Assembly (NCBI RefSeq): GCF_005116715.1
Contig: NZ_SWCI01000002.1
Span: forward strand, 62,001 to 126,000
Origin: Ferrimonas sediminicola
GTDB taxonomy: Bacteria > Pseudomonadota > Gammaproteobacteria > Enterobacterales > Shewanellaceae
Length of the DNA: 64,000 bases
Reading direction: 5' to 3'
The first letter of the stretch is position 1, and the number at the start of each line of letters is the position of its first letter. A program made the position numbers and the translations under genes. Shown piece after piece: positions 55,595-63,844 of this stretch. The notes under the pieces are model-generated. The model was not told the origin of the DNA. It ran no database searches and worked only from the letters and a program-made list of their open reading frames with translations.

Positions 55595-55893
55595 CCCGGC
55601 TGTCGGGATTGAAGCTGGTCCAGTGCCGACCGGGTCAGGTAGCCCTCAACCCTGCCGCAGGTCGGGCAGGCGAACAGCTTGAACGGCTCTATGGAGTAGG
55701 GCTGACCGCTGACCAGAGTCAGGGGGTCGATGCTGGTGTCCCCGTAGAGCACCAGCGACGTGTCACAGCTCTGGCACAGGGGCAGCGGACCCGCCGCGTC
55801 GGCGTCGGGTTGACGCTTGGAGCAGCAGTTCCAGCATTGGGAAAAGGTATCATCGTCGATCAGCACATGTCACTGTGGGCACACCCAGGACAT
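55591..55893 (-). CDS. Zinc-ribbon protein gene with in-frame UGA at a conserved Cys position
   Basis: ATG at 55893 has a near-perfect AAGGAGGGA Shine-Dalgarno and reads M-S-W-V-C-P-Q, then TGA (55872-55870), then [15 protein letters not shown]. The paralogue at 29451 reads M-S-W-V-C-K-G-C with identical spacing, so TGA replaces the second Cys of the first CxxC pair. CxxC pairs C20/C23, C-Q-S-C and C-P-T-C follow. Options are a nonsense mutation (TGC to TGA), UGA recoding, or reinitiation at GTG 55866, which has no Shine-Dalgarno. Without recoding the product lacks one zinc knuckle. Confidence 0.75.
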
Positions 55894-56139
55894 GGGCTCC
55901 CTCCTTCAGGGGACAAATGTGTTTGACAGGGATTGGAGTGTAGGAGTGGATTTGGGCTAACTTGTTGTCACAAATCAAAAAAAATACAACAAGCCTTGCC
56001 GGGAAGATGAAATGACATTCACTCGTTAGCGCCTTTTCGCTTCACCGGCGCCGCCGGGGGGGCCTTGTCAGGCTGAAATAGGGCAAATGCCCGGTATCGG
56101 CGCTATCCTCTAAGGTCAGAGGAGCTGAAAGAGCGCAAT

Positions 56140-57018
56140 ATGTACAGTGGCTTGCATCTGGTTTCCCAGAAAGGACTGACCGACAGCGTGATTGGCGGGA
56201 CCCTTCAGGGGGGCTTGCCGGTACTGGTGGTTCAAAACCGGTTTGCCCGGGCGGTGATTAGCCTGTTCGGTGCCCAGTTGCTCAGCTTCATTCCCGCCGG
56301 GCAGCGGGAGTGGCTGTGGCTGAGCCAGAAGGCTCACCTGGACCAGACCCGCCCCATCCGTGGCGGCATCCCCATCTGCTGGCCCTGGTTCGGTGCCAGG
56401 CCCGGGCCTCAACCGCTTCCTTCCCACGGCTTTGCCCGTAACCATCTCTGGCAGCTCGACGGCATCAGTGAACAGATCCAGGGCACCATAGTCTCGCTGT
56501 TTCTGTCTGATGATCAGGTTAAGCCGGACTACTGGCCCTATGCCTACGAACTGCAGCTGGATATCCACGTCTCCCACCAATTGGGGCTTACCCTGACCTG
56601 CCACAACTGTGATCGTCGTCCATGGCACTTTGCCGCCGCACTCCACAGCTACTTTAACGTAGGCCAGGTGCAGAGCTGCCAGGTGCACGGACTGGGGGGC
56701 CGCTATCGCGACAAGCTGAGCGGCCAGAGCGTCATCCACCCCGGCGTCCTGCAGGTCAGGCCGCCGCTGGACCGCATCTATCCCAGGGCCGAGCCCCAGG
56801 TCGTGCTGGCGACACCGAACCGCAGCTTGCTGTTGGACCAGGTTGGCATGGACTCTGTGGTGGTGTGGCATCCGGGGCGCCATGTCCCAGGAGATATGGA
56901 GGTCAGCCAGGGAGAGTCGATGTTGTGCGTCGAAACCGCGTTGTTGGGCGACCAGGGGGTGCTGCTGGCACCGGGACAGGCACAGCAACTGGCGGTGACC
57001 ATCAGCCGGCAGAGATAA
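56140..57018 (+). CDS. Glucose-6-phosphate 1-epimerase-like (YeaD family)
   Basis: A 292-residue aldose-epimerase-fold enzyme. Marks are A-V-I-S-L-F-G-A-Q-L-L-S-F near 36-48, R-G-G-I-P-I-C-W-P-W-F-G near 74-85, S-H-G-F-A-R near 96, and the catalytic-His region A-L-H-S-Y-F near 165. The relatives interconvert alpha and beta hexose-6-phosphates. The start ATG at 56140 is preceded by AGGAGCTG. Convergent with the deoxynucleoside kinase gene. Confidence 0.85.
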   Translation: MYSGLHLVSQKGLTDSVIGGTLQGGLPVLVVQNRFARAVISLFGAQLLSFIPAGQREWLWLSQKAHLDQTRPIRGGIPICWPWFGARPGPQPLPSHGFARNHLWQLDGISEQIQGTIVSLFLSDDQVKPDYWPYAYELQLDIHVSHQLGLTLTCHNCDRRPWHFAAALHSYFNVGQVQSCQVHGLGGRYRDKLSGQSVIHPGVLQVRPPLDRIYPRAEPQVVLATPNRSLLLDQVGMDSVVVWHPGRHVPGDMEVSQGESMLCVETALLGDQGVLLAPGQAQQLAVTISRQR

Positions 57019-57039
57019 AAAAACCGCCCCGGAGGGCGG
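57017..57039 (-). terminator. Rho-independent terminator of the deoxynucleoside kinase gene
   Basis: A stem CCGCCC / GGGCGG (57024-57029 and 57034-57039) with loop CGGA. Read on the minus strand it is followed by seven T residues (57023-57017), inside the end of the convergent epimerase gene. Suits termination of the minus-strand kinase transcript. Confidence 0.8.
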
Positions 57040-57114
57040 CGTTAATCAACGGAAGGTTCGGCGTGGCTTTCCCCTTCAGTTAACTTGAATGTGTTAGAAA
57101 AGACACTCTAAACA

Positions 57115-57756
57115 TCAGTCTTTTTTACCGCAGATCTGCAAAACCTGTTCCGCCAGGCCTTCCGGACAGCCGAAATGGGTCCAGTCCACGGTCAACAGCT
57201 GGGTGTTGTACTTCTCGCAGATGTGAGGCAGGAAGGTGTTGTGGCAATCGGAGATCAGCCGGATGTAGCTAGGTGGGGTGCCGACCTCGGCATCGCGACC
57301 GCGCTCCAGCATCCGGTCATAGGCCACTGAGGGGTCGGATTGCAGGTACACCACGGCACTGACCTGCGGATAGTCCTTCAGCTTATCCTGAATGTCGTAG
57401 TAGTAGTCCAGATCCTTGCCATCGGGTCGACAGGCTTCCGCCAAGTTTGCCTGACAGAACACCAGATCGGAAAACAGTGAGCGCTCAATGATGTAGTTAA
57501 AACCCGGGTCCAGGTCCTGACAGGTCTGCGCGCGTTTGTTGGTGATGTAACGCTGGAAGTTGATCCGTTGACTGGGATCATTGGTGAACGCCTTCAGCAG
57601 ACGCTGAAACTCAGGATCGGTATCCACCTCCTCAATGATCAGCTTCCATGGCTTGTCATCCAGTGAGGTCAACTGATGGGCCAGCTTTGGCAGCAGGGTG
57701 GATTTGCCTACGCCGATGTTGCCTTCGATGGCGATCAGTTCAAAGTCTTGAGTCAT
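57115..57756 (-). CDS. Deoxynucleoside kinase (dGK/dAK type)
   Basis: A 213-residue kinase that phosphorylates deoxynucleosides for salvage. P-loop E-G-N-I-G-V-G-K-S-T lies at residues 11-20. The catalytic E-R-S segment is I-I-E-R-S-L-F-S-D near 89, and the lid Arg is in R-M-L-E-R-G-R near 146-152. The pattern matches the bacterial dGK/dCK/TK2-like family rather than tetrameric thymidine kinase. It stands alone with its own terminator. Confidence 0.88.
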   Translation of the reverse strand: MTQDFELIAIEGNIGVGKSTLLPKLAHQLTSLDDKPWKLIIEEVDTDPEFQRLLKAFTNDPSQRINFQRYITNKRAQTCQDLDPGFNYIIERSLFSDLVFCQANLAEACRPDGKDLDYYYDIQDKLKDYPQVSAVVYLQSDPSVAYDRMLERGRDAEVGTPPSYIRLISDCHNTFLPHICEKYNTQLLTVDWTHFGCPEGLAEQVLQICGKKD

Positions 57757-58074
57757 TGTCTCTGTTGTCTGCTGTTGAGGTTAGAATGGGCATGATATCA
57801 GAACACAGAGTTTTTAAAACGGGAAAATGGCAATTTCAGTACCACTTTCCTTGCTGATAAGGGGGGTGGTGGTCAACATCTGACCAAGGCTAGAAAAAGA
57901 CCGTGTCAGCGGTCTTCGGCCGAAGCAAGGATATCAGTTAACTCCATGATATATAGCTACAATTGCTTTAACTGTTCAAATTCCAATCGGGGAGGGGAAG
58001 TAATGAGGAGACCAAGCATCCGCCTGTCAGGGTAAAGATGAATTCCAAAATGGGGCATTTTGCACCAAGAATAT
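57757..58074. other. Intergenic region between kinase and cytochrome genes
   Basis: An AT-rich stretch of about 320 nt, the promoter region of the deoxynucleoside kinase gene and otherwise empty. I see no gene. Confidence 0.4.
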
Positions 58075-58103
58075 GACAAAACCGGAATAAACCCGGCTTT
58101 GTC
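58075..58103 (-). terminator. Hairpin after the cytochrome b561-like gene
   Basis: GACAAAACCGG and CCGGCTTTGTC pair with one mismatch around an A/T loop, 12 nt beyond the minus-strand stop. The minus-strand side ends in TTTTGTCAT, a weak T-run. Confidence 0.6.
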
Positions 58104-58115
58104 AGGAGCTCTGGG

Positions 58116-58625
58116 TTATCGGATCAGTTCCAGGAAGTGGCTGAAGGAGGCGACGGCATGCAGGATCAGGTACCAGATCAGCCCTTCGCTGAGCAGAATG
58201 TGCCAGCTGCGCCAGGTCATCGCCATACCGGTTCCCTGGGTTGCCAGCCAGGCAAGGCCGGTCAGGCCGATGGCGGCCATCAGTAGCAGGCCAATCCCCT
58301 CGATAAAGGTCAGCAGGCCCGGGGAGCCGGCTGCGGGCAGTTGCCGGCTTCCGAGTTTCTTGAGATCTTTGATGATGGGCGCCAACTGGCCGGTGCACCA
58401 ACCGAAGTAGAGCCGCCACTGGCCGTGGCGACAGCATTTAACCAGGAACAGCAGGCTCATCAGCGCGGTGATGGCACCCAGAATAATGTGGTTGTAGTCC
58501 CATGCTCCGGCATTGGGGTGGATTCGGCTGGCTAGATGCACCTGGCCAGAGGTGGAGAGCAGCCAGATTGCCAGCAGTGCCAGCAGTACGTGCAGCTTCT
58601 CCATTAGTTGCGACAGCAGGCCCAA
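58116..58625 (-). CDS. Cytochrome b561-like membrane protein
   Basis: A 169-residue protein with four hydrophobic helices (about 9-24, 45-62, 105-130, 138-160) and His residues placed as possible haem ligands (H12, H46, W-H-I-L near 142 and L-H-A-V-A near 155). The start is taken as TTG at 58625 because AAGGAGG lies 8 nt upstream; an ATG seven codons later has none. It follows hemG after 19 nt. It may move electrons between quinone and a periplasmic partner, or serve HemG indirectly. The family call is moderate. Confidence 0.7.
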   Translation of the reverse strand: MGLLSQLMEKLHVLLALLAIWLLSTSGQVHLASRIHPNAGAWDYNHIILGAITALMSLLFLVKCCRHGQWRLYFGWCTGQLAPIIKDLKKLGSRQLPAAGSPGLLTFIEGIGLLLMAAIGLTGLAWLATQGTGMAMTWRSWHILLSEGLIWYLILHAVASFSHFLELIR

Positions 58626-58644
58626 AGCGTGCCCCTCCTTGTTG

Positions 58645-59169
58645 TCAGTAGCTGGCTACTCGGCGAGAGAAGCGTTCTACCTTGTCCCAGTCGGTGTACT
58701 CGATGCAGGCGTCCAGGTTGGTCGGACCCTTGGTGATGTGCATGATAAAGCGGATGATGTGGCGGTCAAAGAAGTTGTAACGCTGGTAATCGACCATACC
58801 GCCAAACACTTCCATGAAATCGGGCACCCAGGCGATGCGTTTGAGGAAGGCTTGCATGTAGGGGTTGGTTTCCGGGCTGTCCTTACCGGGCTTTCGGGCG
58901 ACCAGAGACACCGAGAAGAAGCCGGAGGGCTTCGCCTCCAACTGAGGCTGCTTCTCATTGATGAACTTGAAGACACGATGCGAGTGTTTGCCGTGCTTGA
59001 TGCTGGCACCGATGAGGACCTTGTCGAAAGGGGACAGGTCGATGTCGCCGTCTGCCATGTTGTGCAACGACACGACCTCGCCCCGCTTCTCAAGCTGCGC
59101 CTTAATCTTGTTGCAGATCTTCAGTGTCTGCCCCTTATCGGTGGAATAGGCGATAAGTGTGTTGCTCAT
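58645..59169 (-). CDS. hemG: Menaquinone-dependent protoporphyrinogen IX dehydrogenase HemG
   Basis: A 174-residue flavodoxin-like FMN enzyme that oxidises protoporphyrinogen IX to protoporphyrin IX using quinone. The FMN loop is Y-S-T-D-K-G-Q-T near residues 8-15. The HemG-specific regions are G-A-S-I-K-H-G-K-H near 54 and the long insert T-N-P-Y-M-Q-A-F-L near 100, with the tail I-E-Y-T-D-W near 159. Length matches E. coli HemG. First gene of a two-gene unit with the cytochrome b561-like gene. Confidence 0.92.
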   Translation of the reverse strand: MSNTLIAYSTDKGQTLKICNKIKAQLEKRGEVVSLHNMADGDIDLSPFDKVLIGASIKHGKHSHRVFKFINEKQPQLEAKPSGFFSVSLVARKPGKDSPETNPYMQAFLKRIAWVPDFMEVFGGMVDYQRYNFFDRHIIRFIMHITKGPTNLDACIEYTDWDKVERFSRRVASY

Positions 59170-59539
59170 TTACTCTCCAGCGGTTCATCCCTAGGTCGAC
59201 AACTCCATGATAGCCAAAGGCGACGCCGGGATAACTTGAAGGGGATCACCGATTCGGCCGGGGCTTTGCTCATATACCCTCCAACTGCCTTTTTTGTGAA
59301 CTAAATAGGTAAAGTAACTGTTACTGAAATGGCAGGTGGCCGCCGTCGGGCGGGATGCCTTGTCCGTGACGACGGAGTAAAACCTTGATAAAGAGTCGTC
59401 TGCCAGCGGCTTTACCCTGAGTGGCGTTCATATTAAAATCATCAAGCCTGACAAAAATGGTGGTATACTTACTTTGATTGTTTCCTATCGGGACAGAGAT
59501 GCGTAAGCGGACGGGCCCGTCCTTTCAGAAGCAGATTCA
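59170..59539. promoter_or_regulatory. Divergent control region of hemG and the Hha-like gene
   Basis: A 370-nt region with no gene. An extended -10 box TGGTATACT (-10 at 59464-59469) lies about 70 nt before the Hha-like gene start and suggests its promoter. No clear -35 or operator is seen. Confidence 0.45.
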
Positions 59540-59737
59540 ATGAGAATTAGACTAGAGCAATTGAACGAAGAGGAGATGGATTATCTCTTCAAACTTCGCA
59601 AGGCCAGAACTTTAGATACGCTGGAATTAATGACGGAAAAGCTGGAAAGGGAAGCAACCAGCAGTGCTCAAGAAGCCTCTATATGCCGTGCTTTTGATGT
59701 GCGCGAAGGTGAGATTGAGCAGGGTAAGTACGTCTAA
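59540..59737 (+). CDS. Hha/YmoA-like small nucleoid modulator
   Basis: A 65-residue protein. Residues 14-60 follow the Hha pattern closely by eye: M-D-Y-L-F-K-L-R-K-A-R-T-L-D-T-L-E-L-M-T-E-K (Hha: [22 protein letters not shown]), then A-x-D-x-R-x-x-E. Hha proteins bind H-NS and silence genes; no H-NS gene is in this window. It is preceded by a promoter-like region and followed by a terminator, so it is a single gene. Confidence 0.6.
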   Translation: MRIRLEQLNEEEMDYLFKLRKARTLDTLELMTEKLEREATSSAQEASICRAFDVREGEIEQGKYV

Positions 59738-59828
59738 AGTTCACCAAGAACTAAATTTAAATAAGATATTCCAAGTTGCGAAACTGAAATAATAGATAAC
59801 TGATTATTCTATCTTAAACCGCTGTCAT

Positions 59829-59860
59829 AAAAGCCCGGCTCAAATTGGCCGGGCTTTTTT
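59829..59860. terminator. Bidirectional terminator
   Basis: A stem AAAAGCCCGGC / GCCGGGCTTTT with an 8-nt loop and a six-T tail on the plus strand (four T on the minus). It lies between the Hha-like gene and the convergent acyltransferase gene. Confidence 0.88.
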
Positions 59861-59862
59861 CG

Positions 59863-60888
59863 TCAGGGGACCAGTCGCTTCACAAGAGGAATCTTGGCCA
59901 GAAGCATGGTGAGCAGCAGGGCGCATAACAGGGTCGCCAGGGTGATGACTGGCAGTCCCACCCAGTTGCTGCCGAACCAGCCGTATACGCCTTTGGTCAG
60001 GTCTCTGACCGGGATCAGCAGCAGGGGATGGATCAGGTAGATCCCCAGGCTGTATCGTGCGACAAGGCTGATGCCACGCCTCAGAGGGCCCTGAATGCGG
60101 TCGGCATATTTTTGAGCGACCACAAACAGCATGGCGGCGATAACAACGGTATTGAGGGATTTGTATCCCATAAAATAGGCGCTGTAGCCTCGTTTCAGTT
60201 CGGAGAACCACCAACTTCCGGTGACATTAATCATCAATGCCAGGCAACCGGCAAGAACCCACCACTTTACTTCGTTGTTATTGTCACGGTTGAACAGGAA
60301 CCAGCCAAGAATCAGATATCCGCTGTAGAGAATTAAATTCTGTCTCAGTGGCGTATCCACATGAAGCCAATGCATCAGGGTGAGTAACATCCATGCGCAG
60401 ATAATCAACTTGATGCGTTCCCTGTCCAGCTTGGCCAAAATAGGCCCGAGCAGAGGAATCACAAAATAGAGCGGGATAAAATCGTAAAAAAACCAGAGAT
60501 GATACCAGGCGGGTTCCCGAGGTGATCCGGTCAGGGTTTCGGTGAAGAGTTCTTGGGAAAAGCCTGTTTGAGTCCAGCCCGAAGCGATTGAATAAATTAG
60601 GGTCCATCCGATGAAGGGGACCACAACCTTGAGTAATCGGCGGCTTATGTAGTCCTTAAAGACAAAGGGCCGATTGTCTGACAGCAGCAGGGCACCGGTG
60701 ATCATCATGAATACCGGTACCGCCCAGCGGGACAGGGCGTTGTAACCGGTTGCCGCCATCCATTGATCCATCGGGGCCAGACCCCACAGGTGCCGCCATG
60801 GGCCCAGTACGTGGATCAGGACCACGGCGATGGCCGCAATACAGCGGAGAAAATCGAGATAGAAGATGGAGGGTCGCGTCTGAGACAT
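59863..60888 (-). CDS. Acyltransferase family 3 membrane protein (WecH/OafA type)
   Basis: A 341-residue inner-membrane protein with about ten helices. The catalytic-type His is in V-L-I-H-V-L-G near residues 23-29, after F-Y-L-D-F-L-R-C. R-R-L-L-K-V-V-V-P near 83 is the usual second conserved stretch. Such enzymes O-acetylate surface polysaccharides or related acceptors. It is not beside glycan genes, so the acceptor is unknown. Confidence 0.85.
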   Translation of the reverse strand: MSQTRPSIFYLDFLRCIAAIAVVLIHVLGPWRHLWGLAPMDQWMAATGYNALSRWAVPVFMMITGALLLSDNRPFVFKDYISRRLLKVVVPFIGWTLIYSIASGWTQTGFSQELFTETLTGSPREPAWYHLWFFYDFIPLYFVIPLLGPILAKLDRERIKLIICAWMLLTLMHWLHVDTPLRQNLILYSGYLILGWFLFNRDNNNEVKWWVLAGCLALMINVTGSWWFSELKRGYSAYFMGYKSLNTVVIAAMLFVVAQKYADRIQGPLRRGISLVARYSLGIYLIHPLLLIPVRDLTKGVYGWFGSNWVGLPVITLATLLCALLLTMLLAKIPLVKRLVP

Positions 60889-60973
60889 TCAGCAGGCTCC
60901 TGAAGGGAAACTGTTTCAGCATACCTCAGTGACAACCGGGAGGACAGGTCCGCCGGGGCAGCGGTTCAGCAAA

Positions 60974-61001
60974 CCTTAGGGGAGGAGCCTCTCCCCTAAG
61001 G
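60974..61001 (-). terminator. Hairpin terminator after speB
   Basis: A perfect 11-bp stem CCTTAGGGGAG / CTCCCCTAAGG with a 6-nt loop lies just beyond the minus-strand speB stop. The T-run is short (TTT). Confidence 0.75.
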
Positions 61002-61009
61002 GGCTGATC

Positions 61010-61927
61010 TTACTTGGTGGAGGCCACCAGGTGCAGCATCTCCGTCGCCAGAGTGGCACCGGCCAGGGCGGTGATCTCACTCTGGTCGTAGGCGGGGGCC
61101 ACTTCTACGAGGTCCATGCCGACAATATTCAGGCCGGCCAGTGCGCGGAAGATCTTCAGCACCCGGTCGGTATTGAGTCCACCGCACACCGGGGTACCGG
61201 TGCCCGGGGCAAAGGCCGGGTCCAGGCAGTCGATGTCGAAGGTCAGATAAACCGGCAGGTCGCCGACCCGATTGCGGATCATCTCTGCGATCGCCTTGGG
61301 ATCCAGGTCGTTGGCTTCATCGGCATGAAGGACCTGGAATGGATGGTCATCGTAGCCGTACTCGGTGCGGATTCCCACCTGGATGCTGTGCGCCGTATCC
61401 ACTAGCCCCTCCTTGGGGGCATGGTAGAACATGGTGCCGTGGTCGTAACGGCTGCCCATGCTGTAGGTGTCGGTATGGGCGTCGAAGTGAACCAGCGCCA
61501 GCTTGCCAAAATGGTTGGCGTGGGCGCGCAACAGGGGCAGGGTAACGAAATGATCCCCGCCAAAGGTCAGCATTCTCTTTCCGGCCTTGAGCAGGCGGGT
61601 GGCGTGAGCCTCCAGTCCCTGGACCAGCTGCTCGGCGTCACCGCAGTCGAAGACGAGATCGCCGCAGTCAACCACCTTGATCCTCTCCTCGAGGGCGAAA
61701 CGCCAGGGGAAGCGCTGATCCTCCCAGGCCAGGTTGACCGAAGCACGGCGCAGGGCGTCAGGGCCGTTGCGGCTGCCTGGGCGTCCGGTGGTGGCCAGAT
61801 CGAAGGGTACCCCGGTGATCACCCAGTCGGCATCGGACTCGGCGGGGCGGAACTCAAGCGGACGGCGCAAAAAGCCAAAAGCATTGGAATAGAGCGAATA
61901 ATCTTTCTTATCGGCAAGTGTTGCCAT
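61010..61927 (-). CDS. speB: Agmatinase SpeB
   Basis: A 305-residue Mn-dependent ureohydrolase turning agmatine into putrescine and urea. Metal ligands are in G-G-D-H-F near residue 123, H-F-D-A-H-T-D near 147 and D-I-D-C-L-D near 228. The sequence is close to E. coli SpeB throughout (S-N-A-F-G-F-L-R, and [13 protein letters not shown]). The ATG at 61927, with GAGG upstream, gives the expected length; an earlier in-frame start adds 20 unlikely residues. speA is not in the window. Confidence 0.93.
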   Translation of the reverse strand: MATLADKKDYSLYSNAFGFLRRPLEFRPAESDADWVITGVPFDLATTGRPGSRNGPDALRRASVNLAWEDQRFPWRFALEERIKVVDCGDLVFDCGDAEQLVQGLEAHATRLLKAGKRMLTFGGDHFVTLPLLRAHANHFGKLALVHFDAHTDTYSMGSRYDHGTMFYHAPKEGLVDTAHSIQVGIRTEYGYDDHPFQVLHADEANDLDPKAIAEMIRNRVGDLPVYLTFDIDCLDPAFAPGTGTPVCGGLNTDRVLKIFRALAGLNIVGMDLVEVAPAYDQSEITALAGATLATEMLHLVASTK

Positions 61928-62133
61928 ACAGACCTCAAATGTCACCGCAGTGACGGACTGGTTAGGAATTTCAGGGCTATTGTCCACACACTCATGGTTG
62001 TTGTCATCTGATATCGCCGGCCGGGGTGAAGATTTTTATCGATGGAGAAACTCTGCTCAATCACCTTTCCCGTATCTTGGTGCGGACAGAAATCGGGGTA
62101 GACTGGTGCAGGCAAACAAGGCGGAGAGACAGC

Positions 62134-62397
62134 ATGGCTCATCAGTGGTCCCTGGAGTGGCAGGGAAGCACCATCAAAGTCAGTTCTACCTGGGCGGCCG
62201 GGAGTCGCCTCTATGTGGATGATGCCCTGCAGGACAGAAACGGGGCGCTGTTTGGCCTTCCTGCCTGTCAGCGATTGGTGGGCCGCGTCGCGGACGCCGG
62301 GATAGAAGCGGAGATCACCTATCAGCTGTTTTGGCCGTCGGTGGTGATCCGCATCGATGGGCAAGAGGTGTTCAGGCGCTCTTCCCGGGGCTACTGA
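62134..62397 (+). CDS. Small conserved-looking protein, unknown
   Basis: An 87-residue protein not assigned to a family. The pattern of short beta segments (W-S-L-E-W-Q-G-S-T-I-K-V, then S-R-L-Y-V-D-D, then G-R-V-A-D-A, then V-V-I-R-I-D-G-Q-E-V-F) suggests a small all-beta domain. GGAGA precedes the ATG at 62134. It overlaps the convergent MurE-like gene by 7 nt at the 3' end. Confidence 0.6.
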   Translation: MAHQWSLEWQGSTIKVSSTWAAGSRLYVDDALQDRNGALFGLPACQRLVGRVADAGIEAEITYQLFWPSVVIRIDGQEVFRRSSRGY

Positions 62398-63812
62398 GTC
62401 GTCAGCCAGCTTGCTACCACCTGATCGTCTCCTGGATAGGGCGCCGGGCAACTCTTATCCGCACTCAGGTACTGGTACCGCTCCTCCCCCTTGCCACACA
62501 GGAGCAGGGTATCGCCGGGCTTGAGTCGGGAGAGGGCGATGCCGATCGCCTCGGCTCGGTCCTCAACCCTGAGGGCGTGTGCCTGGGGGTCCATGGCGTC
62601 CAGCAAGGTGGCAAGGGGGACGCCAAGGGGGTTGTCAGCGGTGAAATAGCAGTGATCCGACAGTGTCAGTGCCGCCCGCCCCAGGTTGGATGCTTCCTCG
62701 AGCCGGTCCCCGGTCACCCCAAGCAGGGTATGAATCTCCCCCTCACAGCCGCGCCTGGCCTGACCGATCAGGGTGATCAGGCTGGACGGGTTGTGGGCAT
62801 AGTCGATCACCACGCAGCGTTTCTGGCTCAGAGTGACGCAATGGGAGCGGCCAGGCACAGGCGACAACTTGCCGAGACGGGACAGCAGCCGGGGCAGGGG
62901 GTGACCCAGGCTCACACCCGCCCCCAGCATCGCCAACGCGTTGTCGACGTTGAACTCGAAGGGCAGGGGAAGCCGGCACCAGTGGCTTTGGCCGCGGTAG
63001 TGCAGGCGAAACTCGCTGCCAGTCAACCAACTGCGAACCCCCTCGGCATACAGGTCGGCCCGGGGATCCTGCCGGCTGTAGGTCAGGGCCGGGCCCCGAT
63101 GGCGGCAGCGGTCAAGTACCATGTTGGCGCTGGGGTCATCCAGGTTGACCACGGCCCGCCCATTCGGCTTCAGTCTGTCCAGCAGCCTGAGTTTGGCCTG
63201 AATGTAGTTGTCGCGATTGCCGTGGAAGTCGAGATGGTCTTCGGTGATATTGGTGAACACCGTACAGTCGAAGGCGATATGATCCACCCGGTCCTGGGCC
63301 AGGGCGTGACTGGACACCTCCATTACGTGGTGCGTCAGCCCCAGGCGCTTCAGGGTGTCAAACCGGGACAGCAGGGTCAGGGCATCGGGGGTGGTATTGA
63401 TGCCCGGGGTCAGAAACTGCTGATAAAGGCTGCCCAGGGTGCCGGTATAGCAACTGGGCGCGATCTCATCCAGCAACTGATAGAGACCGAAGGCCACGGT
63501 GGTCTTGCCGTTGGTGCCGGTGACGCCAACCTGGCTGAGATGATCCCCAGGGTAGTCCAGGTAGCGATTGATCAGTGCCAGGGTGTCGGCAAAGCCCGAT
63601 GTGACGACGCAGGGGACCGGCAGAGTCAGTTCCCTGTTGGCGATCACCAGGCCGGCTCCGGCTTCAACGGCGTTCCGGGCGAACTGGTGGCTGTCGATTT
63701 CCAGGCCCTGACGGCAGACGAAGGCATCATTGGGCTCAATGGCCCGGCTGTCCAGTCTAAAGGCACCGGGGTTGCAGCGCTCTAACTGGCGCAGACGGGG
63801 GTCGTGATTCAT
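62391..63812 (-). CDS. MurE-like Mur ligase with atypical substrate motif
   Basis: A 473-residue ATP-dependent amino-acid ligase of the Mur family. G-T-N-G-K-T-T near residues 98-104 binds ATP; E-V-S-S-H-A-L near 164 and F-T-N-I-T-E-D-H-L-D-F-H-G near 182-194 are MurE marks. The motif that selects the added amino acid, D-N-P-R in meso-DAP MurE, reads D-N-P-L-G-V-P here. The gene is not in a dcw cell-wall cluster. It may be a second MurE-like ligase with a different acceptor. ATG 63812 is chosen; a TTG upstream is possible. Confidence 0.8.
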   Translation of the reverse strand: MNHDPRLRQLERCNPGAFRLDSRAIEPNDAFVCRQGLEIDSHQFARNAVEAGAGLVIANRELTLPVPCVVTSGFADTLALINRYLDYPGDHLSQVGVTGTNGKTTVAFGLYQLLDEIAPSCYTGTLGSLYQQFLTPGINTTPDALTLLSRFDTLKRLGLTHHVMEVSSHALAQDRVDHIAFDCTVFTNITEDHLDFHGNRDNYIQAKLRLLDRLKPNGRAVVNLDDPSANMVLDRCRHRGPALTYSRQDPRADLYAEGVRSWLTGSEFRLHYRGQSHWCRLPLPFEFNVDNALAMLGAGVSLGHPLPRLLSRLGKLSPVPGRSHCVTLSQKRCVVIDYAHNPSSLITLIGQARRGCEGEIHTLLGVTGDRLEEASNLGRAALTLSDHCYFTADNPLGVPLATLLDAMDPQAHALRVEDRAEAIGIALSRLKPGDTLLLCGKGEERYQYLSADKSCPAPYPGDDQVVASWLTTQ

Positions 63813-63819
63813 CGGAAAG

Positions 63820-63837
63820 GGCCCGGTCGACCGGGCC
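63820..63837 (-). terminator. Palindromic hairpin after gloA
   Basis: GGCCCGGTCGACCGGGCC, a perfect 18-bp palindrome, lies 8 nt beyond the gloA stop and just before the MurE-like gene. It could terminate gloA or attenuate read-through into the ligase gene. T-run weak. Confidence 0.55.
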
Positions 63838-63844
63838 AAATAAA

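Noticed and set aside
55864-55866. GTG at 55866 as the genuine start of the zinc-ribbon gene
   Set aside because: No Shine-Dalgarno precedes it, while ATG 55893 has a near-perfect one and matches the paralogue's N-terminus; kept only as a possible reinitiation site.
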